The position numbers were made by a program, and so were the translations under genes. Below are positions 15,891 through 25,263 of a stretch of 64,000 bases of DNA, in pieces. Each line of letters begins with the position of its first letter. Position 1 is the stretch's first letter. The notes under the pieces were generated by a model, which did not search any database, had not been told where the DNA came from, and saw nothing but the letters and a program-made list of their open reading frames with translations. Source of the stretch: DATJGR01 sp041739525 (GTDB lineage: Bacteria; Pseudomonadota; Gammaproteobacteria; Pseudomonadales; Azotimanducaceae); contig JBGSNQ010000113.1 in assembly GCA_041739525.1 (NCBI GenBank), positions 4,042 through 68,041 on the forward strand. The letters run 5' to 3'.

Positions 15891-18242
15891 GTGAAGCATA
15901 TCCATGCGCGCCTCAGCGCGAGTCTCGTTGTGCTCGGATTGTCTGTCGGTACGAGCGCGCTGTCGTACGCGGCCTCGACCGAGATCGAAGAAATCGTGGT
16001 AACGGCGCAGAAGCGCGAAACCAATCTGCAGCAGACGCCGATTGCGATCACCGCGCTCACGAAAGAGCAGATCCAGCTCAACCGCATCGAAGATTTCGCC
16101 GACGTGGCACTGCACACGCCGAGCATGAGCTACACGGAACTGCAGGGTTTTGCGCAGACGTCGATTCGCGGGGTGGGCACCGACCTCACCAACCTTGCGA
16201 ACGAAACAGCGATCGCGATGTACCAGGACGGTGTGTATCGCGGCGCGACCTTCGCGCAGACGGTGCCGCAGTTCGACATGGAACGCATCGAGGTGTTGCG
16301 CGGTCCGCAAGGCACGTTGTACGGACGCAACGCGACCGGCGGTGCGATCAACATCATCACGCGGATGCCGTCGCAGACGCCGGAATTCAACGGCTCGCTC
16401 ACCTACGGCAACTACAACCACATCAGAGCGGAAGTGGGTGTGTCCGGGCCGATCACCGATGGAGTTTATGGGCGCGCGAGTTACATCGACGACAGCCACA
16501 ACGGCTTCAACGACAACAAGACGTTGGGCGACTCCGAAGGCGACGACAGTCTGAAGGGCGGCCTCGGCACGTTGCAGTTCGATCTGAGCGACACGACGGA
16601 GCTGGTGCTGCGCGGAAACTACACGCGCAACCACGGCAGCACGGGTGTGTTCATGAACCGCGAAATTTCGCCCACTGCGCTGGGCATTTCGCCTGCCAAT
16701 GTCGGCGGCATTCTGACCGTGCCCGGTGTGGCCGGTCCGGGCCTCAGCTTCGCGGATGTGTTCGGTTTGACGTTCCCGCAGGCGGGCGAGCCGATCCTCG
16801 TCAATCCCAACGATGAAAAGTCGTATACGAATGACCCGACGAAAAACATCGTCAGGCAGTACGGCGGCAGCGCGACGATGACGATGCAACTCGGTGAAGT
16901 GACGTCGAAGCTGATCCTCGGGCGCCAGGATTCGAAGTGGTCGCGCAACATGGATGTCGACGGCACCGACATTTCGATCCTCTATCAGGAAGGGCAACAG
17001 GCGAACCGGCAGAACACCGCGGAGCTGAACTTTTCCGGCAATTACTGGAGCGATCGCGCCACGTGGATGGTCGGCGCGTTCTACTTCCAGGAAGACGGTT
17101 ACACGCACTTCTACTACGACCTGCCGGCGATGCAGCAGACCTATGAAGCGCTGTTCGGCATCTTCGGGCCGGGTCAGGCGCCGTTGCCGCCGGGAAGCCT
17201 TGCGTTCTTCGGTACGCGCCTGAAGACCGGGCTGCCGGATACCGCGCCGTTCCTCGACTTCCGCGGCAACCAGGACAGTAAGTCGTGGGCCTACTTCGGG
17301 CAGACCACCGTCGATGTCGTCGACAACCTGCACGTGACGTTGGGCCTGCGCTACACGGACGACACGAAGGACATGCACCGCGAGCTGTCTAACAACCTGG
17401 GTGGGGCGCCGTGCGATCAGGAGATCAACGAAGGCTGGAACGAAACCACCGGCACCGGCATCGTCAGTTACGACTTCACCGAAGACGCGATGGTTTACTT
17501 GAGCGCCTCGAAGGGCTTCAAGGCGGGCGGCTTCAACGTGTCTGAGTGCGAAGGCCCCTTCGACCCGGAGTCGATCTGGGCGTATGAACTGGGTGCGAAG
17601 TTCAAGCTGTTCGACAACCGCCTGCAGTTGAACGGTGCGACGTTCGTCTACCAGTACGACGACATTCAGGTGAACCAGTTCGTCAACAACGCATCGTCGA
17701 TCACGAATGCCGCGGAGGCCGAGATCTACGGTGCGGAATTGGAATTCGTTGCGATCGTCGGCGCCGGCTTCGAGTTCGACGGCGGTGTCACGTATCTGAA
17801 CACCGAGTACGGCGGCGGCGCGACCTTCAGCAATCCGATCCTCGGCGGTCCGCCGATCAGCGTAGACGGCAACGATACGCTGCGGTCACCGCCGTGGAAG
17901 ACGTACATCGGTGCGCAATACGAGTGGAACAACAGCTACGGCAGATTCGTCGTGCGCACGGACATGACCTACTCCGACAGCTTCTATTTCGATGTCTTCA
18001 ACGCGTCGCTGCCGAATCAGAGCGCGATGGAGCAAGACGCCTACACCGTCGCGAACGCCCACATTGCGTGGGACAGCACTGACGGCAAGTACTCGGGTCA
18101 GCTGTTCTGCCAGAACATCACCAACGAGTTCTATGCCAACTCCAGCCAGGCGGTCGGTACCACCGGTTCTGTGATGTCGCAGTATTCGTCGCCGCGCCAG
18201 TATGGGCTGCGTGTGTCGATGCAGATGGGCGGGGACAAGTAG
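15891..18242 (+). CDS. TonB-dependent outer-membrane receptor
   Basis: A 783-residue receptor. A signal peptide (MKHIHARLSASLVVLGLSVG...SYAA) precedes the TonB box EEIVVTAQKRE. The plug domain follows (IAITALTKEQI, VRGPQGTLYGRNATGGAIN), then a 22-strand-type barrel. GTG 15891 is chosen because a strong AAGGGGG ribosome site lies a few bases upstream and the signal peptide begins there; the longer frame from 15804 would hide it. It belongs to the large receptor class common in sphingomonad-like and steroid- or glycan-degrading bacteria, importing bulky substrates with TonB/ExbBD energy. It is followed by the Lrp/AsnC pair, 27 bp away, suggesting that the regulators control uptake. Confidence 0.92.
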   Translation: MKHIHARLSASLVVLGLSVGTSALSYAASTEIEEIVVTAQKRETNLQQTPIAITALTKEQIQLNRIEDFADVALHTPSMSYTELQGFAQTSIRGVGTDLTNLANETAIAMYQDGVYRGATFAQTVPQFDMERIEVLRGPQGTLYGRNATGGAINIITRMPSQTPEFNGSLTYGNYNHIRAEVGVSGPITDGVYGRASYIDDSHNGFNDNKTLGDSEGDDSLKGGLGTLQFDLSDTTELVLRGNYTRNHGSTGVFMNREISPTALGISPANVGGILTVPGVAGPGLSFADVFGLTFPQAGEPILVNPNDEKSYTNDPTKNIVRQYGGSATMTMQLGEVTSKLILGRQDSKWSRNMDVDGTDISILYQEGQQANRQNTAELNFSGNYWSDRATWMVGAFYFQEDGYTHFYYDLPAMQQTYEALFGIFGPGQAPLPPGSLAFFGTRLKTGLPDTAPFLDFRGNQDSKSWAYFGQTTVDVVDNLHVTLGLRYTDDTKDMHRELSNNLGGAPCDQEINEGWNETTGTGIVSYDFTEDAMVYLSASKGFKAGGFNVSECEGPFDPESIWAYELGAKFKLFDNRLQLNGATFVYQYDDIQVNQFVNNASSITNAAEAEIYGAELEFVAIVGAGFEFDGGVTYLNTEYGGGATFSNPILGGPPISVDGNDTLRSPPWKTYIGAQYEWNNSYGRFVVRTDMTYSDSFYFDVFNASLPNQSAMEQDAYTVANAHIAWDSTDGKYSGQLFCQNITNEFYANSSQAVGTTGSVMSQYSSPRQYGLRVSMQMGGDK

Positions 18243-18269
18243 CGCGAACCCGACCGGCGGGAGGGCTCC

Positions 18270-18737
18270 ATGCCGGCCAAGCCGATCGATGATCTTGATC
18301 GCAGGATCATCGATCTGCTGCGCGACGACGGCCGCGCCCCGAACAAGCTGTTAGCCGCGAAGCTGGGCGTCTCGGAAACGACGATAGCGATCCGGATACG
18401 GTCGCTGCGCGAGCGGAAGGTCATGCTGGTGACCTTGCAGCGCGACTTCTACAGCCAGGGTTTCGACCTGCAGTGTCTCGGTGACGTTTACGTGGCCGAG
18501 CGCGCTGTCGAGGCCGTTGCGCGCGATCTCGCGGCGCTGCCGAACGTCACCATCGTGACGCTGACGCTGGGTAGTCCCGAGATCTTCATCGCCTTCAACG
18601 CTCGCGATCGCAGCGACGTGGTGACGATCATCGACGAGCAACTCGCCCGCGTGAAGGGCGTTGTCCACCTCGAAACGTACGTTGCACTCGAGATCCGCAA
18701 GTACGAATCATGGTTCGGCAACCTGGCACACCTGTGA
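18270..18737 (+). CDS. Lrp/AsnC-family regulator, first of pair 1
   Basis: A 155-residue Lrp-type regulator: N-terminal helix-turn-helix (LDRRIIDLLRDDGRAPNKLL, then KLGVSETTIAIRIRSL) and C-terminal RAM ligand-binding domain (from about residue 70, LGDVYVAERAVEAV and TLGSPEIFIAFNARD). It lies in the receptor operon, 13 bp before a second, different Lrp-like gene. It closely resembles the regulator at 27989, sharing SETTIA.RIRS, VTLQRD.YS and YVAL.IRK.ES. Lrp proteins form dimers to 16-mers; a heteromer with its neighbour is possible. Confidence 0.88.
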   Translation: MPAKPIDDLDRRIIDLLRDDGRAPNKLLAAKLGVSETTIAIRIRSLRERKVMLVTLQRDFYSQGFDLQCLGDVYVAERAVEAVARDLAALPNVTIVTLTLGSPEIFIAFNARDRSDVVTIIDEQLARVKGVVHLETYVALEIRKYESWFGNLAHL

Positions 18738-18750
18738 TTGTGGACATCTG

Positions 18751-19257
18751 ATGGCCAACACGATCAAGACCGACGCCGTCGACGAAGGGATCATGGCGAT
18801 CCTGCGCGAGGACGGTCGATTGAGTAACCGCGAAGTTGCGCGTCGGCTCGATGTCTCGGAAGGCACCGTCCGGCAGCGGCTGAAGAAACTGCAGGATGCC
18901 GGGGCCATTCGTATCGGGGTGGTCACCGATGCAAACCGTATCGGCCTCACAGTGTCCGCGTGGGTTCGCGTTGCCGTTTCGCCCGAACACATGCAGGAGG
19001 CGCTAACGACTTTCTCCGGCCTCAACGAGGTGCGCTACGTCGCGGCCGTGGCCGGCCGCTACAACCTGCTGCTGGTGCTTACCACGACGAGTCAGCTCGA
19101 ACTGATGCGGCTGGTCAACGCGAAGGTGGAGAACGTGCGCGGTGTCAGCCGCGTGGATGTTCGAGTGATCGCACAGACCGTGAAGCACGACATCCACGAA
19201 GTGGTGGTGCGGCCCACGGCGGAGCCGGAGAAGGCGCCGGCGAAGCGCCGGCGCTGA
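18751..19257 (+). CDS. Lrp/AsnC-family regulator, second of pair 1
   Basis: A 168-residue Lrp-type regulator with HTH (VDEGIMAILREDGRLSNREV, then ARRLDVSEGTVRQRLKK) and a RAM domain. The C-terminus has a Lys/Arg-rich tail (EKAPAKRRR). ATG 18751 is used because the domain starts there; the open frame from 18661 overlaps the previous gene and adds unrelated residues. Its best in-window match is the gene at 28455 (shared EDGRLSNREVARRLDVSEG), so the pair as a unit was duplicated. It ends 3 bp from the convergent SnoaL-like gene. Confidence 0.88.
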   Translation: MANTIKTDAVDEGIMAILREDGRLSNREVARRLDVSEGTVRQRLKKLQDAGAIRIGVVTDANRIGLTVSAWVRVAVSPEHMQEALTTFSGLNEVRYVAAVAGRYNLLLVLTTTSQLELMRLVNAKVENVRGVSRVDVRVIAQTVKHDIHEVVVRPTAEPEKAPAKRRR

Positions 19258-19260
19258 AGG

Positions 19261-19632
19261 TCATTTCGTCGTCGTGCCCGTCGGATCCGGACTGTACGTG
19301 TGGTCGCTGATGATCTGCCCATCGGCGTTGAACGTGAGAATCACACACGCCTTGAACGTCAGTGCGCCGAAGATGCCCTCGCACTCCACCGCCACCGAAT
19401 CGCCGCTCGCGAACTTCTTCAGCACACGCAGTTTTCGGTTGACCTGATGCTTCTGAATCTCGTGTTCGATCGCGCGTAGGCCGGAGCGGCCGTGGTACAC
19501 GGTCCCCGCGAACATGTTGTGCACCTCGCAGTTCTCCGCGTAGCACTCGTCCACCATACGATCGACTGCGTTGTTGTAGGTTTCTTCCCAACGGTCGACC
19601 ATCTCGAGATTGCGTTGCTCCGTCTTCGTCAT
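19261..19632 (-). CDS. SnoaL/NTF2-like small protein, copy 1
   Basis: A 123-residue cone-shaped NTF2/SnoaL-fold protein. It shares NNAVDRMVDECYAENCEV and LRAIEH with the protein at 25264, so the two are paralogues on opposite arms of the divergent cluster. SnoaL-like proteins act as cyclases, isomerases, dehydratases or hydrolases on small hydrophobic molecules, using Asp/His dyads in the pocket. It is last in a leftward unit after an amidohydrolase and an FAD enzyme. ATG 19632 is chosen over the open frame to 19665. The reaction is unknown. Confidence 0.78.
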   Translation of the reverse strand: MTKTEQRNLEMVDRWEETYNNAVDRMVDECYAENCEVHNMFAGTVYHGRSGLRAIEHEIQKHQVNRKLRVLKKFASGDSVAVECEGIFGALTFKACVILTFNADGQIISDHTYSPDPTGTTTK

Positions 19633-19642
19633 AGTTGCCTCG

Positions 19643-21094
19643 TTAGCCGGGACCGATGGTTGCAACGACGCGTTCGCGCGCCGGAATGGGATCGGGCAAC
19701 GCTTTGGTTGCCGGTGACAACAGAATCTTCAAGGCGCGCGCCCACACCTGTGGACTCTTGACCCAGTCGGAGAGTCCGGCCAGGCCGTGGTAGCCGGTCA
19801 TGATGGCGCGGTGCAGATGCGAATCGGCGCGCATGCCGCGCTGGATGATGATCTCGTCCAGTGCGGCCGAGACCCGATCGCGTGCCGACATGGGCTGACC
19901 GAACAGTTTCGTGCGGTATTGTTTGTACCGGTCGCGGTCCATCGTCAGCGTGGTGCTCCAGTTCGTGCGGAACGTATCGCGCAACGCGGCTTCGTATTCG
20001 ACTACGCGGGCTGCGGGGTCTGAATTGCGTAGCAGAATGTCGGCCAGCATGTGCGCCTGAGTGAAGCCCCAGGTGCAGCCGCGGCCATACTTCGGATTCG
20101 TCCTCACGGCGGTATCGCCGATGAAAAACAGGCCGCTCACCTGCGCCTTGCCGTCCACAACGGTGGTCCGCCAGAAAGAATCGAGCCCGCCGAATCCGTA
20201 GACGATGTCGTTTACCGGCTTGGCAAACGCCGGGTCGATCCAGCCCGCCGCGCGCGGGATCAGCCGGCAGAACGCTTCGAACTTCTGCGGGTCTTTCACG
20301 GCTTCGTACAACACCGGATCGTCTTTCCACACCGCGATGGTGATCGTGAAATAGCCGTTGTCGGCCGGCAGCATGCCGATCGTGTAGTCCGCCGTGATGA
20401 TGGCGGGCAATCCGTGCAGCGGTGCGTACACCTGGCCTGGCTGCAGGCGGTACTGGCGTGTGAAATAAACGTCGCCCGATTCGTAGTGCTCGTCGCGAAT
20501 GTCGGCGCCGAGATCGCGCAACTGTCTATCGAGGCGGCCCGATCGTCCGGATGCGTCGATGACCACCGCGCCCCTCAGTTCCTCCGTGGTGGCGTGATCG
20601 CGCCGCATGCGCACACCAGTCACCTGCAACGGAGGAGACTGCGAATCCGTCAGCAGCGCCTCCGCTTCGCATCTCGAATGAATGCGCACACGCGGCAAGC
20701 CGTCGACATAGCGGCGCATCACCGTTTCGAGTGTGGAGCGGCGGCTGACGAACGCGGTGAGCTGCGCATCGCCGGGCTGCACCTGATAGTTCGAGCGCGC
20801 CACCGGATGCAGCGTATCGATGAATGGCAATTCCCAGACGCCCGCTTCCAGCAATGCGTCGACCAGCTTCGGATGATGCGCGTACATCAGATTGCGCAGG
20901 CCGCCCATGAGGAAGTGTGGATGCGGAACCTGTGGTGCACCGCGACGGCGCCACGCCGACACTTCGGTGGGATCGAACTGCTCCGGCGGTGCGGGATCGC
21001 GTTCGAGCACCTCGACCTCGAAGCCGTTCGCCTGCATCGCCAGTGCGCTCGAGAGACCGGCAATACCCGCGCCGATGATGATGACCTTCGTCAC
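19643..21094 (-). CDS. FAD-dependent oxidoreductase/monooxygenase
   Basis: A 483-residue flavoprotein of the PHBH/geranylgeranyl-reductase-like class. The N-terminal Rossmann motif GAGIAGLSSALAMQ with VEVLERDP binds the ADP part of FAD, and FFIGDTAVRTNPKYGRGC (about residues 320-340) is the second FAD motif ('GDA...P..G.G'). The long stretch between them should shape the substrate pocket. It lies 4 bp after the amidohydrolase stop and 10 bp before the SnoaL-like gene, so the three form one operon. Whether it hydroxylates or reduces its substrate cannot be told. Confidence 0.82.
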   Translation of the reverse strand: MTKVIIIGAGIAGLSSALAMQANGFEVEVLERDPAPPEQFDPTEVSAWRRRGAPQVPHPHFLMGGLRNLMYAHHPKLVDALLEAGVWELPFIDTLHPVARSNYQVQPGDAQLTAFVSRRSTLETVMRRYVDGLPRVRIHSRCEAEALLTDSQSPPLQVTGVRMRRDHATTEELRGAVVIDASGRSGRLDRQLRDLGADIRDEHYESGDVYFTRQYRLQPGQVYAPLHGLPAIITADYTIGMLPADNGYFTITIAVWKDDPVLYEAVKDPQKFEAFCRLIPRAAGWIDPAFAKPVNDIVYGFGGLDSFWRTTVVDGKAQVSGLFFIGDTAVRTNPKYGRGCTWGFTQAHMLADILLRNSDPAARVVEYEAALRDTFRTNWSTTLTMDRDRYKQYRTKLFGQPMSARDRVSAALDEIIIQRGMRADSHLHRAIMTGYHGLAGLSDWVKSPQVWARALKILLSPATKALPDPIPARERVVATIGPG

Positions 21095-21098
21095 GAGA

Positions 21099-22853
21099 TC
21101 AGCGCCGGCCTCGAATCAACCTGCCCGGACGCGCGCCCGTGTCCTCGTCCTGTTCGCGGGTTACTTCGCCGTTCACTACGGTTGCGAGATAGCCCGAGCT
21201 GTTCTGCAGGAAACGTCGGCCGCCGGCGGGCAGGTCGTTCGTCATGTACGGCTGACCGAGACTCAGGCGGTCGAAGTCGATGACGTTGATGTCGGCGCGT
21301 TTGCCCACGGTCAGCGTGCCGCGGTCGGACAAGCCATAGAGCGATGCGTTGTCGCCGCACTGCTTCTTGATGGCGCGTTCCAGCGACAACTTGTCGCCGC
21401 GGCGATCGCGCGCCCAGTGCGTCAGCATGTACGTGGTACTCGATGCGTCGCAGATCAGACTGCAGTGGGCGCCGCCGTCGCCCAGGCCCACCACGGTGTG
21501 ATCGTTGCTGAGCATGCCGAACAACGCATCCTGATTGCGCCGCGCGAAATTCAGCGTCGGCAGCAGCAGCATCGCGCGTCCGTCGTCCTCTAACATCAGT
21601 TCGTAGATGCGTGCCTGCGGCTCCACTCCGTCGCGGCGCGCCTGCACTGCAACGGCTGTGTCGAGGGGCGGTTCGTAGTCGATCGGCGAGCCGAGCGGGA
21701 AGATGTCTTCGAGCGACTGTCCGATGACGAGGTGAATGGCGTCGTTGATCGATGCAGAGAGCGGCGGCAGATCCTTCTCGGAGAGAATTGCATTGCGGAT
21801 TTCAGGCGTGCGCAGGGCGGCAACGCGTTGTGCAAGCGGTAGGCCCGCTATCTTCAGATACGTCGGGCGGCGCTGGAACAGATGGTTCGATTGCAGGCCG
21901 AGCAGCAGACCACCGGGCCGTGCGGCTGTTTGCGGAAACAATCGCGCGCCATCGGCGTTCGCTTTCTCGACGAAGGCGAGCACGCGCTTCCACGCGTCGG
22001 GATTTTCCTGGAATTCCACGATTAGAAACGTAATGGGCAGGTGCGTCTTTTTCGACAGGCGCGCCATCCACTGCAGTTCATCATCGAGGCGCGCCTCGTT
22101 CGCGCCGAGACGCATGCCGCCCTGGCCCACCGAACCGCCGGGCACGAGTTCGAACACCGTGCCGGATGCCGCCATCGCTTCGCCGATTGCGAACACTTCA
22201 TCTTCGCCAGCGAACGTGCCCGGTACCGGCAGTCCTTTGATCGATTGATGGCCGAGGATGCGCGACGTCGAGAATCCCAATGCGCCCGCCGCAATCGCGT
22301 CGCGCGTGATCGCCGCCATCTGTGCGATGTCTTGTGAAGTGGAGGCTTCGTTCTGCACGCCGCGTTCGCCCATCACATACACGCGCACCGCACCGTGCGG
22401 CACGTGCGTGCCGACGTCCATCGACCAGCGCTTCTGAGCGAGCAGATCCAGGTACTGCGGGAACGTCTCCCAGTTCCACTTGATGCCTTCATAGAGTGCG
22501 ATGCCCGGGATGTCTTCCACACCTTCCATCAGCTCCACCAGTTCGGCTTGGCCGCCCGGGCGCACCGGCGCGAAGCCGACGCCGCAATTGCCGGCGATGA
22601 CGGTGGTTACGCCGTGACTCGCGGAAGGCTCGAGACGGTCGTCCCAGGTCGCTTGCCCGTCGTAGTGAGTGTGAATGTCGACGAAGCCCGGCGTGACGAT
22701 TGCGCCTTTTGCGTCGATGACGCGGCGCGCTGAACCGGCGAGACGTTGCTCGATGGCAGTGATGCGTCCGGCGTCGACCGCAACATCGGCTTCGTAGGCG
22801 GCGCGGCCGGTGCCGTCGACGATCCGGCCGTTTTTGATGAGTAGATCGTGCAT
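21099..22853 (-). CDS. Amidohydrolase, N-acyl-D-amino-acid deacylase (D-aminoacylase) family
   Basis: A 584-residue metal-dependent hydrolase. The N-terminus (MHDLLIKNGRIVDGTGR) forms the composite beta-sandwich, followed by GFVDIHTHYDGQATWD with the metal-binding HxH, IAGNCGVGFAPVR (the Cys ligand of D-aminoacylases) and LGDGGAHCSLICDAS with the catalytic Asp region. The C-terminus closes the sandwich (GKRADINVIDFDRL). It should hydrolyse an N-acyl or cyclic amide. ATG 22853 begins the conserved domain and has a purine-rich GAGAAAGG just upstream; the frame is open to 24188 but overlaps the divergent genes, so that extension is rejected. First gene of the leftward arm. Confidence 0.86.
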   Translation of the reverse strand: MHDLLIKNGRIVDGTGRAAYEADVAVDAGRITAIEQRLAGSARRVIDAKGAIVTPGFVDIHTHYDGQATWDDRLEPSASHGVTTVIAGNCGVGFAPVRPGGQAELVELMEGVEDIPGIALYEGIKWNWETFPQYLDLLAQKRWSMDVGTHVPHGAVRVYVMGERGVQNEASTSQDIAQMAAITRDAIAAGALGFSTSRILGHQSIKGLPVPGTFAGEDEVFAIGEAMAASGTVFELVPGGSVGQGGMRLGANEARLDDELQWMARLSKKTHLPITFLIVEFQENPDAWKRVLAFVEKANADGARLFPQTAARPGGLLLGLQSNHLFQRRPTYLKIAGLPLAQRVAALRTPEIRNAILSEKDLPPLSASINDAIHLVIGQSLEDIFPLGSPIDYEPPLDTAVAVQARRDGVEPQARIYELMLEDDGRAMLLLPTLNFARRNQDALFGMLSNDHTVVGLGDGGAHCSLICDASSTTYMLTHWARDRRGDKLSLERAIKKQCGDNASLYGLSDRGTLTVGKRADINVIDFDRLSLGQPYMTNDLPAGGRRFLQNSSGYLATVVNGEVTREQDEDTGARPGRLIRGRR

Positions 22854-23024
22854 GGCCTTTCTCCCCGGATCGACTGCGACCGATGATGCGGCGGCGACCC
22901 CGGAAGCGTCAACACGATTGCGGCGCAATTCCTCGGTCGGAGTGAGGTAGGGGCGTGAAATGCGTTTCGAACTATGCGATTGATTGCGTAATATTGCAGT
23001 TCGCGCTCGAATTGTAGGACTGGT
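22854..23024. promoter_or_regulatory. Divergent control region of the amidohydrolase/hydrolase cluster
   Basis: These 171 bp separate the starts of the leftward and rightward arms, so promoters for both should lie here. The right 50 bp are AT-richer than the surroundings (GATTGATTGCGTAATATTGC). A TTGCGT-17-TCGAAT pair (22984-23012) is the best rightward candidate but would leave almost no leader. The Lrp/AsnC proteins encoded at both ends are the obvious candidates to bind here; no clear palindrome was found. Confidence 0.35.
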
Positions 23025-24035
23025 ATGGAGAGTCGGTTTGTCGATGCGGCAGGACTGCGCATGCACTATCTGGAAGGTGGCTCCGGGCGGCCGGTCATCG
23101 CCATCCACGGTTGGCCCGAGACCAGCCACGAATGGGTACGCGTCGCGCCGCACCTCGGCAGAGGAATCCGGTTGCTTGCGCCCGATACGCGGGGCCACGG
23201 CAAGACGGCGGCGCCCGCGTCCGGTTACGACCGCGCACAACTCGCGCTCGACATCGTGCACTTCATGGACGCGCTGGGCATCGACAAGTGTCCGGTAATC
23301 GCGCACGACTGGGGCGGCATCATCGCGTGCAAGCTCGCGCTCGATCATCCCGACCGCGTCGAGCGCTTGTGCATGATGGATACCATCTGCACCGGTTGGC
23401 CCGTGTTCGTGCAGTACTACTACTGGTTCATGGATGGCGATCGCGCGGAGCGATTCTTCGCCAAGCACGCACGCTCGTTCATCGACTTCCTCATCGGCGG
23501 ACGGCTGCCTAACGGTTTTCCTGTGCCGCCAGAAAGTCCATTTCCAATCGATCTGTTTGCAATGACGGCGCCCGATCCTTGGGCTTCGGAAGACGATCTC
23601 GCCGCTTACGCGGAGCCGTATCTGCGCGCCGATGACGCAGGTGTGAGTTGTGCGTATTACCGCAGCATGCGTTTTCACCGTGTCATCGCAGATGCATCGG
23701 CCCCGCACGGTGAACGCTACGTGCGGGTGTCGGCGGCGGAGATGGGGCAGATGTGGAGCCGCCAGCAGATTCCTGCCGAATACCTCGACTATGCACCGGA
23801 AGACCGCCACAAAACTTATCCGGGCAAGACGTTGTGGCTGTACACGAAGAGCGTTGCGGCCGCGTCGGGTTCGAAGATCGATGCGCGTGGTATTCCTCGC
23901 GGCGACCCGGCGTTCGAAGCATTTCCGCGGCATTTCCCGCAACTCGAGGCGATGGCGGTAGACGGTGGGCACTTCTTCATCGAAGAACGGCCGGAGGCAA
24001 CGGCGAAGCTGCTGTCGCGGTTCCTCGCGGAATAA
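23025..24035 (+). CDS. Alpha/beta hydrolase, epoxide-hydrolase/dehalogenase-like
   Basis: A 336-residue alpha/beta hydrolase. HGWPETS (residues 28-34) is the oxyanion-hole motif and HDWGGIIA places the nucleophile at Asp95, as in epoxide hydrolases and haloalkane dehalogenases rather than esterases (Ser). GGHFFIEERPE near the C-terminus supplies the catalytic His. The cap between strands 6 and 7 is rich in Tyr/Trp (VQYYYWFMD). It begins the rightward arm, with the next gene 2 bp after its stop. An epoxide or halide substrate is a family-based guess. Confidence 0.85.
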   Translation: MESRFVDAAGLRMHYLEGGSGRPVIAIHGWPETSHEWVRVAPHLGRGIRLLAPDTRGHGKTAAPASGYDRAQLALDIVHFMDALGIDKCPVIAHDWGGIIACKLALDHPDRVERLCMMDTICTGWPVFVQYYYWFMDGDRAERFFAKHARSFIDFLIGGRLPNGFPVPPESPFPIDLFAMTAPDPWASEDDLAAYAEPYLRADDAGVSCAYYRSMRFHRVIADASAPHGERYVRVSAAEMGQMWSRQQIPAEYLDYAPEDRHKTYPGKTLWLYTKSVAAASGSKIDARGIPRGDPAFEAFPRHFPQLEAMAVDGGHFFIEERPEATAKLLSRFLAE

Positions 24036-24037
24036 CG

Positions 24038-25249
24038 ATGCCGGCCAATGCAGTACCGGATCGCGCGACGTTACGCGATACCCTCGGCACCGCCGCGCTC
24101 GCGGTTCGGTTGGGCTCGAATCTGCTGTGGGAGCAATTGATGCGGCCGCGCGCAACTCGCGCGGACGAGATCCCGCGCAACTATGCATCGGTCACTCCAG
24201 AGTGGTTCAGCGCAGTGCTGTGCGCCGACACGTATGGGGCCGTAGTAACGTCGGTGCGCGCCGGTCGCAGCAGCACGGGGACGTCGGCACGGTGTCAGTT
24301 CCACGTCGAGTACAACGCTGCGGGGCAGCGCGCCGGTTTGCCCGCGAGCGTATTCGCAAAGGGCACGCCGGATCTGATTACGCGCCTCGCCGGCACCGTT
24401 TCCGAGAGCATGGCCGGCGAAGCGCACTTCTATTCGTTGATACGACCGGAACTGCGCATCGAAACGCCGATCGGCTATCACTCGGCATTCGACCTGCGGC
24501 GCGGCCGCTCGATTCACCTGCTCGAAGATGTGGTCGCAACGAAAGGGGCGACGTTCTGCCATCCGCACAACCGCATTTATCGAACGCAGGCGGAAGAGAT
24601 CGTCAGCCTGCTGGCCACGCTGCATGGCACCTACTACAACAGCCCGCGACTCGAAACCGAGTTCGCCAGGATCGTGCGTTGGACCGAGGGATACGGCCGC
24701 ATGGTGCGAGCGGTGGATCTGAAGAAGTATCACCACCGCGGCTTCGACAAAGCGGCGGACGTGATTCCGGAAGCGTTGCGGCGCCGTCGCGACGAGGTAT
24801 GGCCCGCCATCATCCGATCTACCGGGTTGCACAACGCGCTGCCGCACACCATCGTGCACTGTGACCCGCACCTCGGGAACTGGTACACGACCGTCGGCGG
24901 TAGGATGGGCTTACTCGACTGGCAATGTCTTGCGCGAGGGCACTGGTCGCGTGATCTTGCTTATGCGCTGAGTGCCACGCTAACGACCGAAGACCGCCGC
25001 GTGTGGGAGCGCGATCTCATTGCGTTGTATCTCGATCTCTTTGCGGTGCACTCCGGCGTCACGATCGAATTCGACGAGGCGTGGCTGCGCTATCGGCAGC
25101 AGCAGTTCGGCGCGCTCGCATTCTGGACGGCTACATATGCTCCGCCGGCGTTCGCGCCCGGCAGCATGCAGGAGCCCACAACCGCGCTGGAGATGATCCG
25201 CCGCTTTTCGCATGCGATCGTCGATCTGGAATCGCTCGACAGCTTTTGA
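24038..25249 (+). CDS. Aminoglycoside-phosphotransferase-like kinase, copy 1
   Basis: A 403-residue kinase-like protein of the APH/EcKinase-type group. The catalytic loop is HCDPHLGNWY (family HxDxxxxN) and the metal-binding Asp is in LLDWQ; both are intact. Paralogue of the gene at 26480, with which it shares the HLGNWY loop, GHW.RD.AYA and WER.L. Such kinases phosphorylate hydroxyls of antibiotics, sugars or, in the ecdysteroid-kinase branch, steroids. ATG 24038 lies 2 bp after the hydrolase stop. Substrate unknown. Confidence 0.82.
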   Translation: MPANAVPDRATLRDTLGTAALAVRLGSNLLWEQLMRPRATRADEIPRNYASVTPEWFSAVLCADTYGAVVTSVRAGRSSTGTSARCQFHVEYNAAGQRAGLPASVFAKGTPDLITRLAGTVSESMAGEAHFYSLIRPELRIETPIGYHSAFDLRRGRSIHLLEDVVATKGATFCHPHNRIYRTQAEEIVSLLATLHGTYYNSPRLETEFARIVRWTEGYGRMVRAVDLKKYHHRGFDKAADVIPEALRRRRDEVWPAIIRSTGLHNALPHTIVHCDPHLGNWYTTVGGRMGLLDWQCLARGHWSRDLAYALSATLTTEDRRVWERDLIALYLDLFAVHSGVTIEFDEAWLRYRQQQFGALAFWTATYAPPAFAPGSMQEPTTALEMIRRFSHAIVDLESLDSF

Positions 25250-25263
25250 GGGAGGAACTCACG

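Noticed and set aside
15834..17378. Long minus-strand open frame (514 codons) opposite the TonB receptor
   Set aside because: Low-complexity Arg/Val/His-rich protein with no motifs; the plus strand encodes an obvious receptor.
22854..24188. N-terminal extension of the amidohydrolase frame to 24188
   Set aside because: It would run antisense through the alpha/beta hydrolase gene; conserved sequence starts at 22853.
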